DNA of 64,000 nucleotides. Source: Bacillus sp. CECT 9360. GTDB lineage: Bacteria > Bacillota > Bacilli > Bacillales > DSM-1321. The translations under genes and the position numbers were made by a program. Location of the stretch: positions 116,308 to 180,307 of the forward strand of contig NZ_CAKKNA010000011.1 of assembly GCF_918741275.1 (NCBI RefSeq), read 5' to 3'. The notes beneath the pieces are model-generated. The model was not told the DNA's origin, did no database searches, and saw only the letters and a list, made by a program, of their open reading frames with translations. Below are positions 1-8,555 of the stretch, piece by piece. Within the stretch, counting starts at the first letter, position 1; every line of letters begins with the position of its first letter.

Positions 1-3
1 AAA

Positions 4-417
4 ATGAACAGGATTTCACCAGATATAAAGGTTGATATAGCAGAATTAAAAAAGTTTCGAGGGGATATCCGAACAGCTATCGAGGAACAGAACGGTGAGA
101 TTATCCTTCCGTGGCTAGACCTATATCCTGTAAAAGCAGGTTTAGAGATTGAAAATAAAGTTGCAAAAACGTTATATATTCCAGCTACTGATAACCATTT
201 AATCAGTAAATTGCTATGTGTAGTAGTCGATGTAATTTCCTTGAACCACTGGAGTAGATTAAAAGCTTGTCCTGATTGTCGCTACGTATTTTATGACCAT
301 TCTAAAAATGGAAGTAAAAAATGGTGTGGGATGTATGCGGAAAGTTCAGAGGGACGAGCATGTGGCACCATTGATAAAGTCAAACGATATAGAGAACGAA
401 ATAAAGCAAAAAACTAA
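4..417 (+). CDS. CGNR-type zinc-finger (ABATE-like) protein, probably 5'-partial
   Basis: The last ~50 residues look like the CGNR zinc finger seen at the C-terminus of ABATE-domain putative stress regulators: a CPDC pair, a basic F-x-D-x-S-x-N-G-S stretch, then WCGM and a final ACGT followed by K-x-x-R-Y-R-E-R. The usual CGNR tetrad reads CGTI here, so the motif is degenerate. The preceding ~85 residues match the helical ABATE region in style. Family members are about 180-200 aa and this frame has 137. The first ATG lies at base 4 of the window with no visible ribosome binding site, so the true start is probably upstream. A role as DNA-binding regulator is inferred from the family only. Confidence 0.6.
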   Translation: MNRISPDIKVDIAELKKFRGDIRTAIEEQNGEIILPWLDLYPVKAGLEIENKVAKTLYIPATDNHLISKLLCVVVDVISLNHWSRLKACPDCRYVFYDHSKNGSKKWCGMYAESSEGRACGTIDKVKRYRERNKAKN

Positions 418-570
418 CCGCGGATTACTTAGAATCATGTTGAAGAACAAAGAGACAAAAATGGGATAAAAAAATCAGTCCTCTCAGGATAAGAAGATGC
501 GAGGAATAAATAGTGACTACTTCATATAGGTAAAGAGCGCTACATTTCTTAGAGTAGGTGAATGAAAACA

Positions 571-1131
571 ATGAATCCTCAATTAATAGAATTACCTTCC
601 ACTATTAATACTGAAAGACTTTTCTTGAGAATGCCAAAGCCAGGTGATGGAAAAGCAGTAAACGATGCCATCCGGGCTTCAATCAATGAACTCAAACCGT
701 GGCTGCCATTTGTACAAAACACTCCTGCAGTTGAAGATACAGAACAAAACATTAGGGAAGCGTATATTAACTTCTTAAATAGAGAGAGTTTGCGTTTTCT
801 TATTTTTCATAAACAATCACAGGCGTTGATTGGTTCTACCAGTCTCCACAACATAGATTGGAGGATACCTAAATTCGAAATAGGTTACTGGGTCGATACC
901 AGATTTAGTGGAAGCGGCTATATAACAGAAGCCATTAAAGGATTGTCTAGCTTTGCATTTGATGAATTAAAAGCGAGAAGATTGGAAATTCGTTGTGAAT
1001 CCACTAACCATAAAAGCCGCTTGATACCTGAAAGGATAGGGTATGAACTAGAGGGGATCTTGCGAAATGAAGACTTATCAGCCGACGGTAAACGGCTCAC
1101 AGACACATGCATCTATTCAAAAGTTCAGTAA
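571..1131 (+). CDS. GNAT N-acetyltransferase, RimJ/RimL type
   Basis: Single GNAT domain. It opens with the T-x-R-L-x-L-R motif typical of the RimJ/RimL/SpeG group, has an E-I-G-Y-W strand and a GSGYITEA acetyl-CoA loop (a divergent form of the Q/R-x-x-G-x-G/A motif), and ends with N-x-K-S then R-I-G-Y-x-x-E-G. The predicted activity is transfer of acetyl from acetyl-CoA to an amine or protein N-terminus; the substrate is unknown. I chose the ATG at 571 because the AGGTG ribosome binding site at 556-560 is ten bases away, whereas the ATG at 562 lies almost on top of it. It stands alone, 140 bases before yeeI. Confidence 0.8.
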   Translation: MNPQLIELPSTINTERLFLRMPKPGDGKAVNDAIRASINELKPWLPFVQNTPAVEDTEQNIREAYINFLNRESLRFLIFHKQSQALIGSTSLHNIDWRIPKFEIGYWVDTRFSGSGYITEAIKGLSSFAFDELKARRLEIRCESTNHKSRLIPERIGYELEGILRNEDLSADGKRLTDTCIYSKVQ

Positions 1132-1269
1132 TGTTTCTTACTCTCAAATCTTTTGATTATTAAGCTCGAAACCAATTACCTAAATGATGTATAATATAAG
1201 CTGTTAGAAAATCAGTTTATCTCATATTAATTATTATATAGATCCAAATTTGAAAGAGAGTGAAGCGGG

Positions 1270-1989
1270 ATGGGGCGTAAGTGGAACAATATAAAAGAAA
1301 AAAAAGCGTCAAAAGATGCTAATACGAGTCGTATATATGCAAAGTTTGGACGCGAGATTTATGTAGCAGCCAAGCAGGGTGAACCGGATCCGGAATCAAA
1401 CCAGGCTTTAAGAGTCGTACTCGAGCGGGCAAAAACCTACAATGTACCGAAAACGATCATTGACCGTGCGATTGAAAAAGCGAAAGGCGGTTCAGAAGAA
1501 ACGTATGACGAACTTCGTTATGAGGGCTTCGGGCCAAGTGGATCCATGGTAATTGTGGATGCACTGACAAATAACGTGAACCGGACTGCATCAGAAGTGC
1601 GGGCTGCATTCGGCAAAAACAACGGCAACATGGGCGTAAGCGGATCTGTTGCCTATATGTTTGATGCAACGGCCGTCATTGGCCTTGAAGGCAAAACAGC
1701 AGATGAAGTGCTTGAACTATTAATGGAAGCAGATGTGGACGTGCGTGACATTCTAGAAGAAGAGGAAGCCGTTATCGTTTATGCAGAACCTGACCAGTTC
1801 CATGCGGTTCAAGAAGCACTCAAGAACGCTGGTGTCGCAGAGTTTACAGTTGCGGAGATTACAATGCTTGCGCAAAATGATGTAACACTTCCAGAGGATG
1901 CAAAAGCGCAATTTGAGAAACTGCTTGATGTATTAGAAGATTTAGAAGATGTTCAGCAAGTGTACCACAATGTGGATTTAGGTGAATAA
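1270..1989 (+). CDS. yeeI: YebC/PmpR-family protein YeeI
   Basis: 239 aa, the length I recall for B. subtilis YeeI. The N-terminal basic helix ([20 protein letters not shown]) replaces the MAGHSKWxNI of other YebC proteins and marks the YeeI subgroup. [11 protein letters not shown] and the R-T-A-S-E-V-R-x-x-F-x-K-N-x-G motif follow in the usual order. YebC-family members have been described as transcription regulators and more recently as ribosome-associated factors that help translate difficult sequences; which applies here cannot be told from sequence. A GAAAGAGAGTG ribosome binding region lies just upstream of the ATG, and an intrinsic terminator follows. Confidence 0.93.
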   Translation: MGRKWNNIKEKKASKDANTSRIYAKFGREIYVAAKQGEPDPESNQALRVVLERAKTYNVPKTIIDRAIEKAKGGSEETYDELRYEGFGPSGSMVIVDALTNNVNRTASEVRAAFGKNNGNMGVSGSVAYMFDATAVIGLEGKTADEVLELLMEADVDVRDILEEEEAVIVYAEPDQFHAVQEALKNAGVAEFTVAEITMLAQNDVTLPEDAKAQFEKLLDVLEDLEDVQQVYHNVDLGE

Positions 1990-1999
1990 AACACGAAGA

Positions 2000-2052
2000 G
2001 GCTGTTCCAAAAGATCGTTGTTTAACTATCTTTTGAAACAGTCTATTTTTTG
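2000..2052 (+). terminator. Intrinsic terminator of yeeI
   Basis: Arms GGCTGTTCCAAAAGAT and ATCTTTTGAAACAGTC (about 16 bp, two G-U pairs) enclose a 12-base loop, followed by ATTTTTTG. It starts 10 bases after the yeeI stop. Confidence 0.85.
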
Positions 2053-2415
2053 TCCTTCATCACCTGGATGAAGGACATTTCTCGAGCTTACTTGCGCCGT
2101 TTTGTCCTTCATCACCTGGATGAAGGACATTTCTCGAGCTTACTTGCGCCGTTTTGTCCTTCATCACCTGGATGAAGGACATTTCTCGAGCTTACTTGCA
2201 CCGTTTTGTCCTTCATCACCCGGATGAAGGACATTTCTCGAGCTTACTTGTCCCGTTTTGTCCTTCATCACCCGGATGAAGGACATTTCTCGAGCTTACT
2301 TGTCCCGTTTTGTCCTTCGTCACCCGGATGAAGGACATTTCCTGGGCTTACTTGCGCTGTTTTGTCCTTAATCACCTGGATGAAGAGCATTTACCAAGTT
2401 TACTTACACAGTTTT
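2052..2415. repeat. Seven tandem 52-bp units, each containing a perfect hairpin
   Basis: Seven head-to-tail units begin at 2052, 2104, 2156, 2208, 2260, 2312 and 2364; period exactly 52 bases. Each unit holds inverted arms GTCCTTCATC and GATGAAGGAC around a 5-base loop (ACCTG or ACCCG), then a linker resembling TTTCTCGAGCTTACTTG. Units 1-5 have perfect 10-bp arms, unit 6 has one change that still allows G-U pairing, and unit 7 is degraded in both arm and linker. No spacer diversity, so not CRISPR. It lies between the yeeI terminator and the 3' end of the converging VOC pseudogene. Function unknown. Confidence 0.95.
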
Positions 2416-2453
2416 GAGTCATCCTCTTTTTTTATGGGCTAGTAAAGCCACTT

Positions 2454-2878
2454 TTAATCCTGATTCTGAGCGGCTGCACTTTCATCCATGTACATGACTT
2501 CCCAAAGATGTCCGTCTATATCCTGAAAACTCCTTACGTACATAAAGCCATGGTCCATCGGGTCATTGGATTTTATTCCGCCAGCTGCTAGGGCCTTATT
2601 GACAATCTCATCAACCTTTTCCCTGCTTTCAGCAGATAATGCCAAAATTACTTCTGTACTTTTGGTTGCATCAGAAATTTCCTTTTTGGTAAAAGTCTTA
2701 AAAAAATCTTCAACCAACAACATAGCAAATATATATTATCACTGATTATCATGCATGTTGCATTTTTATCAGTAAATTGGGGGTTGAATTCAAAACCTAT
2801 TTCAGAAAAAAACTCGATGGATTTATTCAAATCTTTAACCGGTAGATTCACAAAAATTTTCTCTAATTGAATGGCCAT
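2454..2878 (-). pseudogene. VOC/glyoxalase-family protein with a frameshift
   Basis: Two overlapping frames together make one VOC (glyoxalase/bleomycin-resistance fold) protein of about 140 aa. The first part starts at the ATG at 2878 (MAIQLEKIFVNLPVKDLNKS) and runs to a DNIY stretch. The second resumes at about 2724 with MLLVEDFFKTF and ends with the typical F-x-D-x-D-G-H-L-W-E-V-M-Y-M-D. The break is a single-base indel near 2725-2735, in an AT-rich TATATATT tract. Start 2878 is preferred over the GTG at 2887 because family members begin MAIQ. If real, the frameshift inactivates it; a sequencing error is also possible. Close relatives have no firmly assigned substrate. Confidence 0.8.
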
Positions 2879-3107
2879 AATAGTCACTCAGAAATTAGTT
2901 TTTTATCTAAACATAATCTTAATGAACCAGCATGATCCTCCCCTCCTTCCGAGAAAGTTTCGCAGTATCGATATCGTAGCGCGTATATGAAGGTATGGTT
3001 TCTTATCGATTGCTATTTTGCAAAAACTGACTGATGAAATGATTCATCTCACTCTATATTCTCCAGTAATTGTCTAACTTCCTTCTGCCGACCTTCGAAT
3101 AAATTGG

Positions 3108-3132
3108 GTTTATAAAGAATCGCAACGGGTTA
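3108..3132 (+). promoter_or_regulatory. Candidate sigma-B promoter
   Basis: GTTTAT at 3108-3113 and GGGTTA at 3127-3132, spaced by 13 bases, resemble the sigma-B consensus GTTTAA-N12-15-GGGTAT. It lies 35 bases before the start of a gene encoding a general-stress-type protein, which fits. Seen by eye; no scoring was done. Confidence 0.5.
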
Positions 3133-3166
3133 AAAAGACAGTAAAGTACGAAAGGTGGAGGCGAAT

Positions 3167-3553
3167 ATGGATAGGAATGTGTATGGAGTATTCAATAGCT
3201 CTGAAGAGGTGATGAATGCCGTTCGAGAACTAATGGAAAGAGGATTTGAGGGAAGTGAGTTCACGGTTATTGCCAGGGATGAAAAAGACATTTCGTTCAC
3301 TAATGATGACCAGTATATAGATGTCAGTGCGATTACAACCCACGCCGAAGAAGAGGATTCCTTCATGGACAAAGTCCTGCGGTACTTTAAGGATGTTGAA
3401 GATAATCTTGAGGATAATTTAACGGGTAACGGTTTATCGGAAATGGATGCAAAAAGGTACGCAGACGAAATCGAGGCGGGGAAAATCGTTGTTCTGGTTA
3501 ATGGGGGCAAAGAGGATGGGTTTGGACGTACCCTAGCTGGAACCGGAGGATGA
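3167..3553 (+). CDS. General stress protein, YflT/GSP17M-like domain
   Basis: About 128 aa. The N-terminal 80 residues (VYGVFNSSEEVMNAVRELMERG, split here by position) follow the pattern of the heat-induced stress protein YflT domain: a hydrophobic strand, a helix aligning with E-V-x-x-A-V-x-x-L, then a strand reading FTVIARDE. The C-terminal half is acidic and ends in glycine-rich GFGRTLAGTGG. I start it at the ATG at 3167, six bases after GGTGGAGG; an in-frame GTG at 3155 overlaps that ribosome binding site. The sigma-B-like promoter upstream agrees with a general-stress role. The biochemical function of the family is not established. Confidence 0.75.
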   Translation: MDRNVYGVFNSSEEVMNAVRELMERGFEGSEFTVIARDEKDISFTNDDQYIDVSAITTHAEEEDSFMDKVLRYFKDVEDNLEDNLTGNGLSEMDAKRYADEIEAGKIVVLVNGGKEDGFGRTLAGTGG

Positions 3554-3581
3554 TGACAACAGACCCAGACCGTTCAAATAG

Positions 3582-3615
3582 CAAAAAGAGCCGGCACTCG
3601 GCTCTTTTTGTTTTT
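3582..3615. terminator. Bidirectional terminator
   Basis: CAAAAAGAGCCG and CGGCTCTTTTTG form a stem around a short loop, with A-rich and T-rich flanks on either side. It serves the stress gene (+) and the lipoprotein gene (-) that converge here. Confidence 0.85.
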
Positions 3616-3627
3616 CCGTGTTCAAAA

Positions 3628-4149
3628 TTATTTCACCGGTTCAAGTAACGAGGTTGGAAGATACCCTTCTTCTCCGGAATCTAAATTTTTAACCTTAGTC
3701 CGGATTACATCTCTTTCAAGTACCTCTACTTCGCTGTCTTTCTTTATGGTCTCAACCTGATTATCTTTTTCTATATTTTCAACACCTTTTAAATCATTCA
3801 CTTCTATTAGTTGGTACAGTTCATCATAAGCTTCAGGAGTTAAAGCCAAATAGGCATCCTTTTCGACTTTAGCTGTATCTCCTTTTTGAAGGGTGTTCTC
3901 TTTTATCTTCTGATCCCCCTCCTTATAAGTATCCTTCATGTTCTGAACGATACCAGGAGTCTCTTCTTTTAGCGTATCAGAAAGCTGCTCTGCACCTTCC
4001 TTTACTTGCCCCGCAGCTTCTTCCGCTTTTTGTTCAACCTGCTTAGTAGCCTGTTCGGTTTCTTGAGATATCTCTTCACTGCTGCAGCCTGAAAACAGGA
4101 GCAAGCCCAAACTAAGGGGGATAGCTATATATCTGGCAGACAAATTCAT
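3628..4149 (-). CDS. Lipoprotein with alanine/glutamate-rich coiled region and SH3-like C-terminus
   Basis: 173 aa. A lipoprotein signal peptide ends with the lipobox LFSGC (Cys22). Residues 25-85 are a charged E/K/Q/A-rich stretch with heptad-like spacing, probably coiled coil or an extended wall-spanning segment. The last ~80 residues alternate short strands (VEVLERDVIRTKVKNL, then EEGYLPTSLLEPV) in a way that resembles bacterial SH3-like domains with their final G-Y-L-P/V motif. It would be anchored on the outer face of the membrane. No specific function is recognised. AGGAGGAT lies about 8 bases before the ATG. Confidence 0.72.
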   Translation of the reverse strand: MNLSARYIAIPLSLGLLLFSGCSSEEISQETEQATKQVEQKAEEAAGQVKEGAEQLSDTLKEETPGIVQNMKDTYKEGDQKIKENTLQKGDTAKVEKDAYLALTPEAYDELYQLIEVNDLKGVENIEKDNQVETIKKDSEVEVLERDVIRTKVKNLDSGEEGYLPTSLLEPVK

Positions 4150-4314
4150 ATTTTCATCCTCCTTGCCTTTTTATATTTAAGTACCACTTGGGTTTGTAAA
4201 TAAACTTAGATTACCAAAGAGGGTAGGTCACTCAGTGAGAATCTGGTAATAAAAAGCAGATTCATAAAATATAGGTTCTTCACCAAAGGAAGTGGTTTAA
4301 GTTTTTGATTATCC

Positions 4315-4506
4315 GTTGATTTCCGCTCCAGGCGCTCGCTTTCCGCGGGCAGTCCGGGAGCCTCCTCGGCAAAGGGCACGCCTCCGGGACTTACACAGGA
4401 TGTGTTGGCGTCGACGTTTGCCACAGGACGTGGCAGATCTTAGTCGACGTTCCGTTAACTGGCCTGCTTTTCCCGCAGGAGTCTCGCACCTTCCTCTCCA
4501 ATCAAC
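4315..4506. repeat. Bacillaceae-type structured interspersed repeat
   Basis: GC-rich island in AT-rich surroundings. It begins GTTGATTTCCGCTCCAGGCG, continues with CGCTTTCCGCGGGC and GGGAGCCTCCTCGGC, and ends GCAGGAGTCTCGC then CTCTCCAATCAAC, giving inverted ends. An inner block contains paired GTCGAC elements and GCCACAGGACGTGGC. From memory, this combination of segments recurs in many Bacillus-group intergenic regions; I give it no name. The open frames inside it are compositional artefacts. Confidence 0.7.
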
Positions 4507-4695
4507 TTTGTTGCAAAATTAACTGAGATATTACGTTAATCAATATTAAACCACCAGTTATGGTGAAGAGCCAAAATATAAATTAATCAGTGTCTCCATA
4601 TCCTTTCAAGTCTTTTAAATTCTATATTACAAGTACAAAAAAGTTTGGTAGGATAGTAAATGAAATTATAGATAAAAAATAGGGGGAAGAAGTAT

Positions 4696-5103
4696 ATGAC
4701 GAATCCGGCTGGATTTTGGAGAAGATTATTGGCTAATATACTAGATGGACTTATTATTGGAATCTCAGTCTCGGTGATCAGTTATTTAATCACACGGAAT
4801 TGGGAAGCTGATACTTTTGATAGCGTGGCAAATATGGTGTATGCCTTGATTATTCCGATTATTTGGCATGGATATACAGTCGGAAAGAAAATCATGGGTG
4901 TGCGGATTGCGAAAGTGAATGGCGGTAAATTAGGTTTTGGCGCGATGTTAATGCGTACACTCGTTGCAGGTCTTGTTTACGGCCTAACGATTGGTATTGC
5001 CCTCATAGTCAGCGCATTTATGGTGGGGCTGCGAAAAGACAAAAGAGCTTTACATGATCTGATGGCAGGAACGTATGTCACCTTTGATAAACCGCAAACT
5101 TAA
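4696..5103 (+). CDS. RDD-family membrane protein
   Basis: 135 aa. The RDD signature is visible: A-G-F-W-R-R-L-L-A-N-x-L-D-G at residues 5-18 (the first R and first D), then Y-T-V-G-K-K-I-M-G-V-R-I in the second half, and R-A-L-H-D-L-M-A-G-T near the end (second D). There are hydrophobic segments at about 15-35, 47-60 and 88-113. RDD proteins are small integral membrane proteins; some have been linked to sodium/proton exchange and compatible-solute transport, but this one has no assigned role. An AGGGGGA ribosome binding site lies 9 bases before the ATG, and a terminator follows. Confidence 0.85.
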   Translation: MTNPAGFWRRLLANILDGLIIGISVSVISYLITRNWEADTFDSVANMVYALIIPIIWHGYTVGKKIMGVRIAKVNGGKLGFGAMLMRTLVAGLVYGLTIGIALIVSAFMVGLRKDKRALHDLMAGTYVTFDKPQT

Positions 5104-5194
5104 TAAGTTCCTCCAAAATGAAAATTGGATGAACGTTCAATGGAATTAAAGATATTCTTAAGAACATAGAAAGGTTAAAAAGGATAAAACAAAG

Positions 5195-5227
5195 GGGGGA
5201 GCTCAATTACAGTGAGCTCCCCTTTTT
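5195..5227 (+). terminator. Intrinsic terminator after the RDD gene
   Basis: GGGGAGCTC and GAGCTCCCC form a stem over a 10-base loop, followed by TTTTT. It lies about 90 bases after the stop. Confidence 0.85.
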
Positions 5228-5554
5228 AGTTTAATGGAGCAGGTTTTAAGGACCATAATAGTGGATAATAAAACAAAACAAAACAAACGCTTATCCATTA
5301 ACTGTGCTATACTTGTAAAACGTACAAATATTTTGTAAATTCTGAAAGTAATTACATTTAAACTAATGGACTTTTTCTATTTGTGACAAGTGTTTTTCCC
5401 TTGTCCAAGAATCTCTTCCGCGGGTTTACGGTAATAAAATAGGTTTTGGGAGGAAAAGCCTTAGGAAATAAACCGCAATTGTATATTCTGAAAATAAATT
5501 TGGGACAATGGATGGAAAGACAGCTAATGAAAAACAAACTTCCGGGTTCCATAC

Positions 5555-5837
5555 GGAGAAATAGGCCAGAATGCATTTGGAGTCCTTCCGCAATTTCAAG
5601 ATCGCGGGCAAATGAGCAGAGTTATTCTTGGAGTAGGAACTTAAGACGTTTTGGTAGCAGGATTAATACCTATGTTGGATATTGAAATTCTTGGTTCAAG
5701 CAGCGATCACGCCGTGGGCGATGCCCCAAAAAAACTTAAGCGTAGGAGATGAAGTAACTTTCAACCTTAACTATGGTGCACTTCTTTCCATAATGACTTC
5801 CACTTATGTATATAAAAAGTACAGTACCGCCATCTAA
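5555..5837 (+). pseudogene. 3' remnant of an ornithine/alanine-type racemase gene
   Basis: From 5555 one frame reads GEIGQNAFGVLPQFQD, continues to RVILGVGT, hits a TAA at 5642-5644, then resumes in the same frame DVLVAGLIPMLDIEILGSSSDHA. After a one-base slip in the A7 run near 5728-5734 the next frame gives SVGDEVTFNLNYGALLSIMT and ends at 5837. This is the conserved C-terminal third of the PLP-dependent amino-acid racemase family that includes ornithine racemase (ILGASSDH and LNYGALL motifs). One nonsense codon plus one frameshift and no recognisable N-terminal barrel mean it is dead. Sequence upstream of 5540 does not align by eye. Confidence 0.75.
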
Positions 5838-6208
5838 GCAATCATTCCCGCCATTAATCTCCCTTTTACCTCTCCATTCATGTTTAAAGCCGAGCGGAGG
5901 AGGTTTAATCCTACCTGACCATGCTGACAACAACATTAAAAATAATCTCTATCCGGCATGCCCAATATTTAAATTCAATTCATTCTTCCACAGAAACTTC
6001 TATAAATTCAAAGTTCGTTATATGCAAGAATACTTTTATATAAGTATCCACATTCTATCCACATTCAGTACCGGAATCTCCACATGGATTAATAGTAGTT
6101 TAGAGGATTCTTCGATGTATCAGATTTAATTAATGAGGGGTTTTGCTTTTCAAAACTTCCTGAATCTTAGACCGACTCGGATAAAAAAAATCACGTAATA
6201 GTGAACAA
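5838..6208. other. Gene-free stretch
   Basis: No ORF here has a ribosome binding site or recognisable protein. The frame on + from 5806 and those on - to 5936 are low-complexity and overlap the racemase remnant. An AT-rich 3' tail precedes the stop of the convergent DUF3899 gene; no clear terminator seen. Confidence 0.5.
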
Positions 6209-6574
6209 TTAAGATATATACCAAGAAAAGATAATGGAAAATAGTAATAATGAAGTTCCAGAATATAAAAAGGGGAAAGTAAATCTGAAAGATAATAGAT
6301 AGGGGCTTGAATCCTCTCTTTTTCCTTCAATCTCTTCAAGCACTTGCTTCATCGGACTGGTTTTCCAAAAGAAAAGTCTGAAGCTCCTTATTATTCCGCT
6401 GAAAAATCCGCCTTGTATCACGAGCATCATGCCACCAAGAAGAGTTAGCATAAGTGAAAAACTGAAAAGGGTATTGATCCATATCAATCTATTAAAAGAA
6501 TGATTGAAGTAATAGGAGACAAGAGTTGAAAAAAAAAGTGTTCCCAAAATCACATATATATTTATACGAAACAT
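6209..6574 (-). CDS. DUF3899-like small membrane protein
   Basis: 121 aa with four hydrophobic segments (about 5-22, 30-55, 88-100 and 103-119). The middle reads L-x-G-G-M-M-L-V-I-Q-G-G-F-F-S-G-I-I-R-S-F-R in the way DUF3899 proteins do, followed by a charged loop (KQVLEEIEGKRED). TAGGAG at 6586-6591 is ideally spaced from the ATG. It is divergent from oppA, with about 160 bases between them. No function is known for the family. Confidence 0.65.
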   Translation of the reverse strand: MFRINIYVILGTLFFSTLVSYYFNHSFNRLIWINTLFSFSLMLTLLGGMMLVIQGGFFSGIIRSFRLFFWKTSPMKQVLEEIEGKREDSSPYLLSFRFTFPFLYSGTSLLLFSIIFSWYIS

Positions 6575-6733
6575 ATAATGACAACTCCTAAAGATAATAT
6601 ATCTGAATTATAACATGCGAGTTTATCGAAACCTTACAAAGGATTAGCTAATAGGACTTTACCTGTAAAAAGTATCAACAAGTATGTTTTCAAAGTTTTA
6701 ATTTTAAGTATATCTAAAAAAGGGGAGATTTTA

Positions 6734-8383
6734 TTGAAGAATCATTTAGTGTTTAAGTTGCTATTGCTAATAACGGTAGTAGGTTTGGTGCTTGCGGGTT
6801 GTAATTTTAACTCATCAAAAAAGACAGATTCAGAAAATGGAGAGAATACAAAAACAACTAAAGGAAAGCAAGCATTAAACATGGTGGAAGCATCGGAAAT
6901 CCCAACTATGGACTCCGCTCATGCTCATGATAATGTTTCATTTACAGTGTTGAGCAATGTTAATGAAGGTCTATTCCGGTTAGGTAAAGAGCATGAGCCG
7001 GAACTCGCTATGGCTGAGAATGAGCAAGTTAGTAAAGATGGATTAGTACATACCTATACTATACGCGATGCTAAATGGAGTAATGGTGAGCCTGTAACAG
7101 CTACCGATTTTGTTTTTGCTTGGCAACGGGTATTTAATGAAACGGGCCATTATGCAAGTATGTTTGAGACTGCAAATATTCTGAATGCAAGCGAAATATT
7201 AAAGGGTGAAAAGCCGGTTAGCGATTTGGGAGTTAAGGCTCTTGATGAGAAAACACTTGAAGTAACATTAGTATCTCCCACTGCTCTTCTTGGGCAATAC
7301 TTAACATTTCCTACCTTCTTACCTCAAAATCAAAAGTATGTTGAGAGTCAAGGAAAGAAGTATGCTTTGGAAGCTGATGCACTAATATATAATGGGCCCT
7401 TTGTTCTCTCGGAATGGAAACACGATGCGAGTTGGAAATATCAGAAAAACCCTGAATATTGGGATGCAGATAGTGTGAAATTAGATGAGGTCAATGTATT
7501 TGTGGTAAAAGAAGCCGCAACCCAGTTAAACCTTTATGATACAAAAAAAGTAGATATGATTAATTTAAGTTCAGCTTCTGTAGATCAATATAAAGACAAC
7601 GAAGACTTTCATGCAATTGCTGACTCGGAAATTTTCTTCCTGCGTTTTAACCATAATCATAAAGCTTTAGGAAATGAAAATATACGTCGTGCGATTGATA
7701 TGAGCTGGGATAAACAAGCCCATGTTGATCGGATTTTAAACAATGGTTCATTAGCTTTGTATGGATTGGTACCAAAGGATTTCTCCTTTTCTCCAGACGG
7801 AAAGGATTTTCGGGATATTAATGGAGATCAGAACCATGGGGAAATCGGGGAAGCACAAGATTATCTCGCTAAGGGATTAAAAGAAATTGGTCAAGACTCA
7901 GTGGAAATTACACTCACAGTTTCTGCTGTTGAAGGAAATGATAAAACCGCCGAATATTTAAAAAACCAAATAGAAAAGAATTTACCAGAATTAAAAATTA
8001 AGATTAAGCTTGTACCTGTAGAACAAAGATACGAGTTAGAATCGGATCTCGATTATGATATGGTAATCTCTGCCTGGGGACCCGACTATATTGATCCAAT
8101 GACATATATCGGGATGTGGGTAACGGATGGCTCCGCCAACCGTATGGACTATACTAATTCCGAGTATGATGCTCTTGTAAAAGAAATCAATGTAGAAAAA
8201 GATGATGTAAAGCGTTATGAAAAGTTGCTGAAAGCGGAAAAGATGCTATTTGACGATTCGGCAATCGCGCCATTATACCAACGAGGTTTAGCTGTCCTTC
8301 AAAAACCTGCTATCAAAGGGTTGGTCCGTCATCCCAGTGGGCCTGATTTCACTTTTAAATGGACTCAAATTGAAGGTGAATAA
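6734..8383 (+). CDS. oppA: Oligopeptide ABC transporter substrate-binding lipoprotein
   Basis: 549 aa SBP family 5 protein. Lipoprotein signal with lipobox LVLAGC (Cys22), a polar linker, then the family signature V-x-D-x-x-x-Y-T-I-R-D-A-K-W-S-N-G-E-P-V-T-A (about 108-130). A-W-Q-R and the C-terminal Y-x-D-P-x-T-Y-I-G-M-W also fit OppA/MppA-type receptors. It captures peptides outside the membrane and hands them to OppBC. Translation starts at TTG 6734, seven bases after GGGGAG. A terminator follows, so oppA may be made in excess over the permease genes. An IS element now separates it from oppB. Confidence 0.93.
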   Translation: MKNHLVFKLLLLITVVGLVLAGCNFNSSKKTDSENGENTKTTKGKQALNMVEASEIPTMDSAHAHDNVSFTVLSNVNEGLFRLGKEHEPELAMAENEQVSKDGLVHTYTIRDAKWSNGEPVTATDFVFAWQRVFNETGHYASMFETANILNASEILKGEKPVSDLGVKALDEKTLEVTLVSPTALLGQYLTFPTFLPQNQKYVESQGKKYALEADALIYNGPFVLSEWKHDASWKYQKNPEYWDADSVKLDEVNVFVVKEAATQLNLYDTKKVDMINLSSASVDQYKDNEDFHAIADSEIFFLRFNHNHKALGNENIRRAIDMSWDKQAHVDRILNNGSLALYGLVPKDFSFSPDGKDFRDINGDQNHGEIGEAQDYLAKGLKEIGQDSVEITLTVSAVEGNDKTAEYLKNQIEKNLPELKIKIKLVPVEQRYELESDLDYDMVISAWGPDYIDPMTYIGMWVTDGSANRMDYTNSEYDALVKEINVEKDDVKRYEKLLKAEKMLFDDSAIAPLYQRGLAVLQKPAIKGLVRHPSGPDFTFKWTQIEGE

Positions 8384-8392
8384 ATAGAAATG

Positions 8393-8426
8393 AAAAAAAG
8401 GGGTATTACTTATTACCTCTTTTTTA
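8393..8426 (+). terminator. Terminator after oppA
   Basis: AAAAAAGGGGTA and TACCTCTTTTTT pair with one mismatch around TTACTTAT; T-tract at 8420-8425. The IS left end begins right at the end of the T-tract. Confidence 0.75.
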
Positions 8427-8535
8427 TCGTCTTCCGACAGAAGACCCCCACTTCAAGGAATGTGAAGGGTGTAGCCCAATGAGTAAGTGGGAGATGAATG
8501 TCAGTTGGTGATAGCCAAGTCTTTCCTCATTATGC

Positions 8536-8555
8536 TATAATAGGAACAAATGTTC
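8536..8555 (+). promoter_or_regulatory. tnpB -10 box with LexA-like palindrome
   Basis: TATAAT at 8536-8541 is followed at once by GAACAAATGTTC (8544-8555), which fits the core GAAC-N4-GTTC of Gram-positive LexA boxes, then GGAGGTGA (ribosome binding site). The palindrome would cover the transcription start. The -35 is weak. The repressor is inferred from the motif only. Confidence 0.4.

Noticed and set aside
2052..2415. CRISPR array
   Set aside because: Regular period, but the whole 52-base unit repeats; there are no variable spacers and no cas genes.
4316..4522. Open frames on both strands in the GC-rich repeat
   Set aside because: They arise from the repeat's base composition; no ribosome binding sites.
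5446..5685. 79-aa ORF
   Set aside because: It is out of frame with the racemase remnant that explains this DNA; composition is not protein-like.
5806..6129. 107-aa ORF
   Set aside because: Overlaps the racemase tail in another frame, low-complexity, no start signal.
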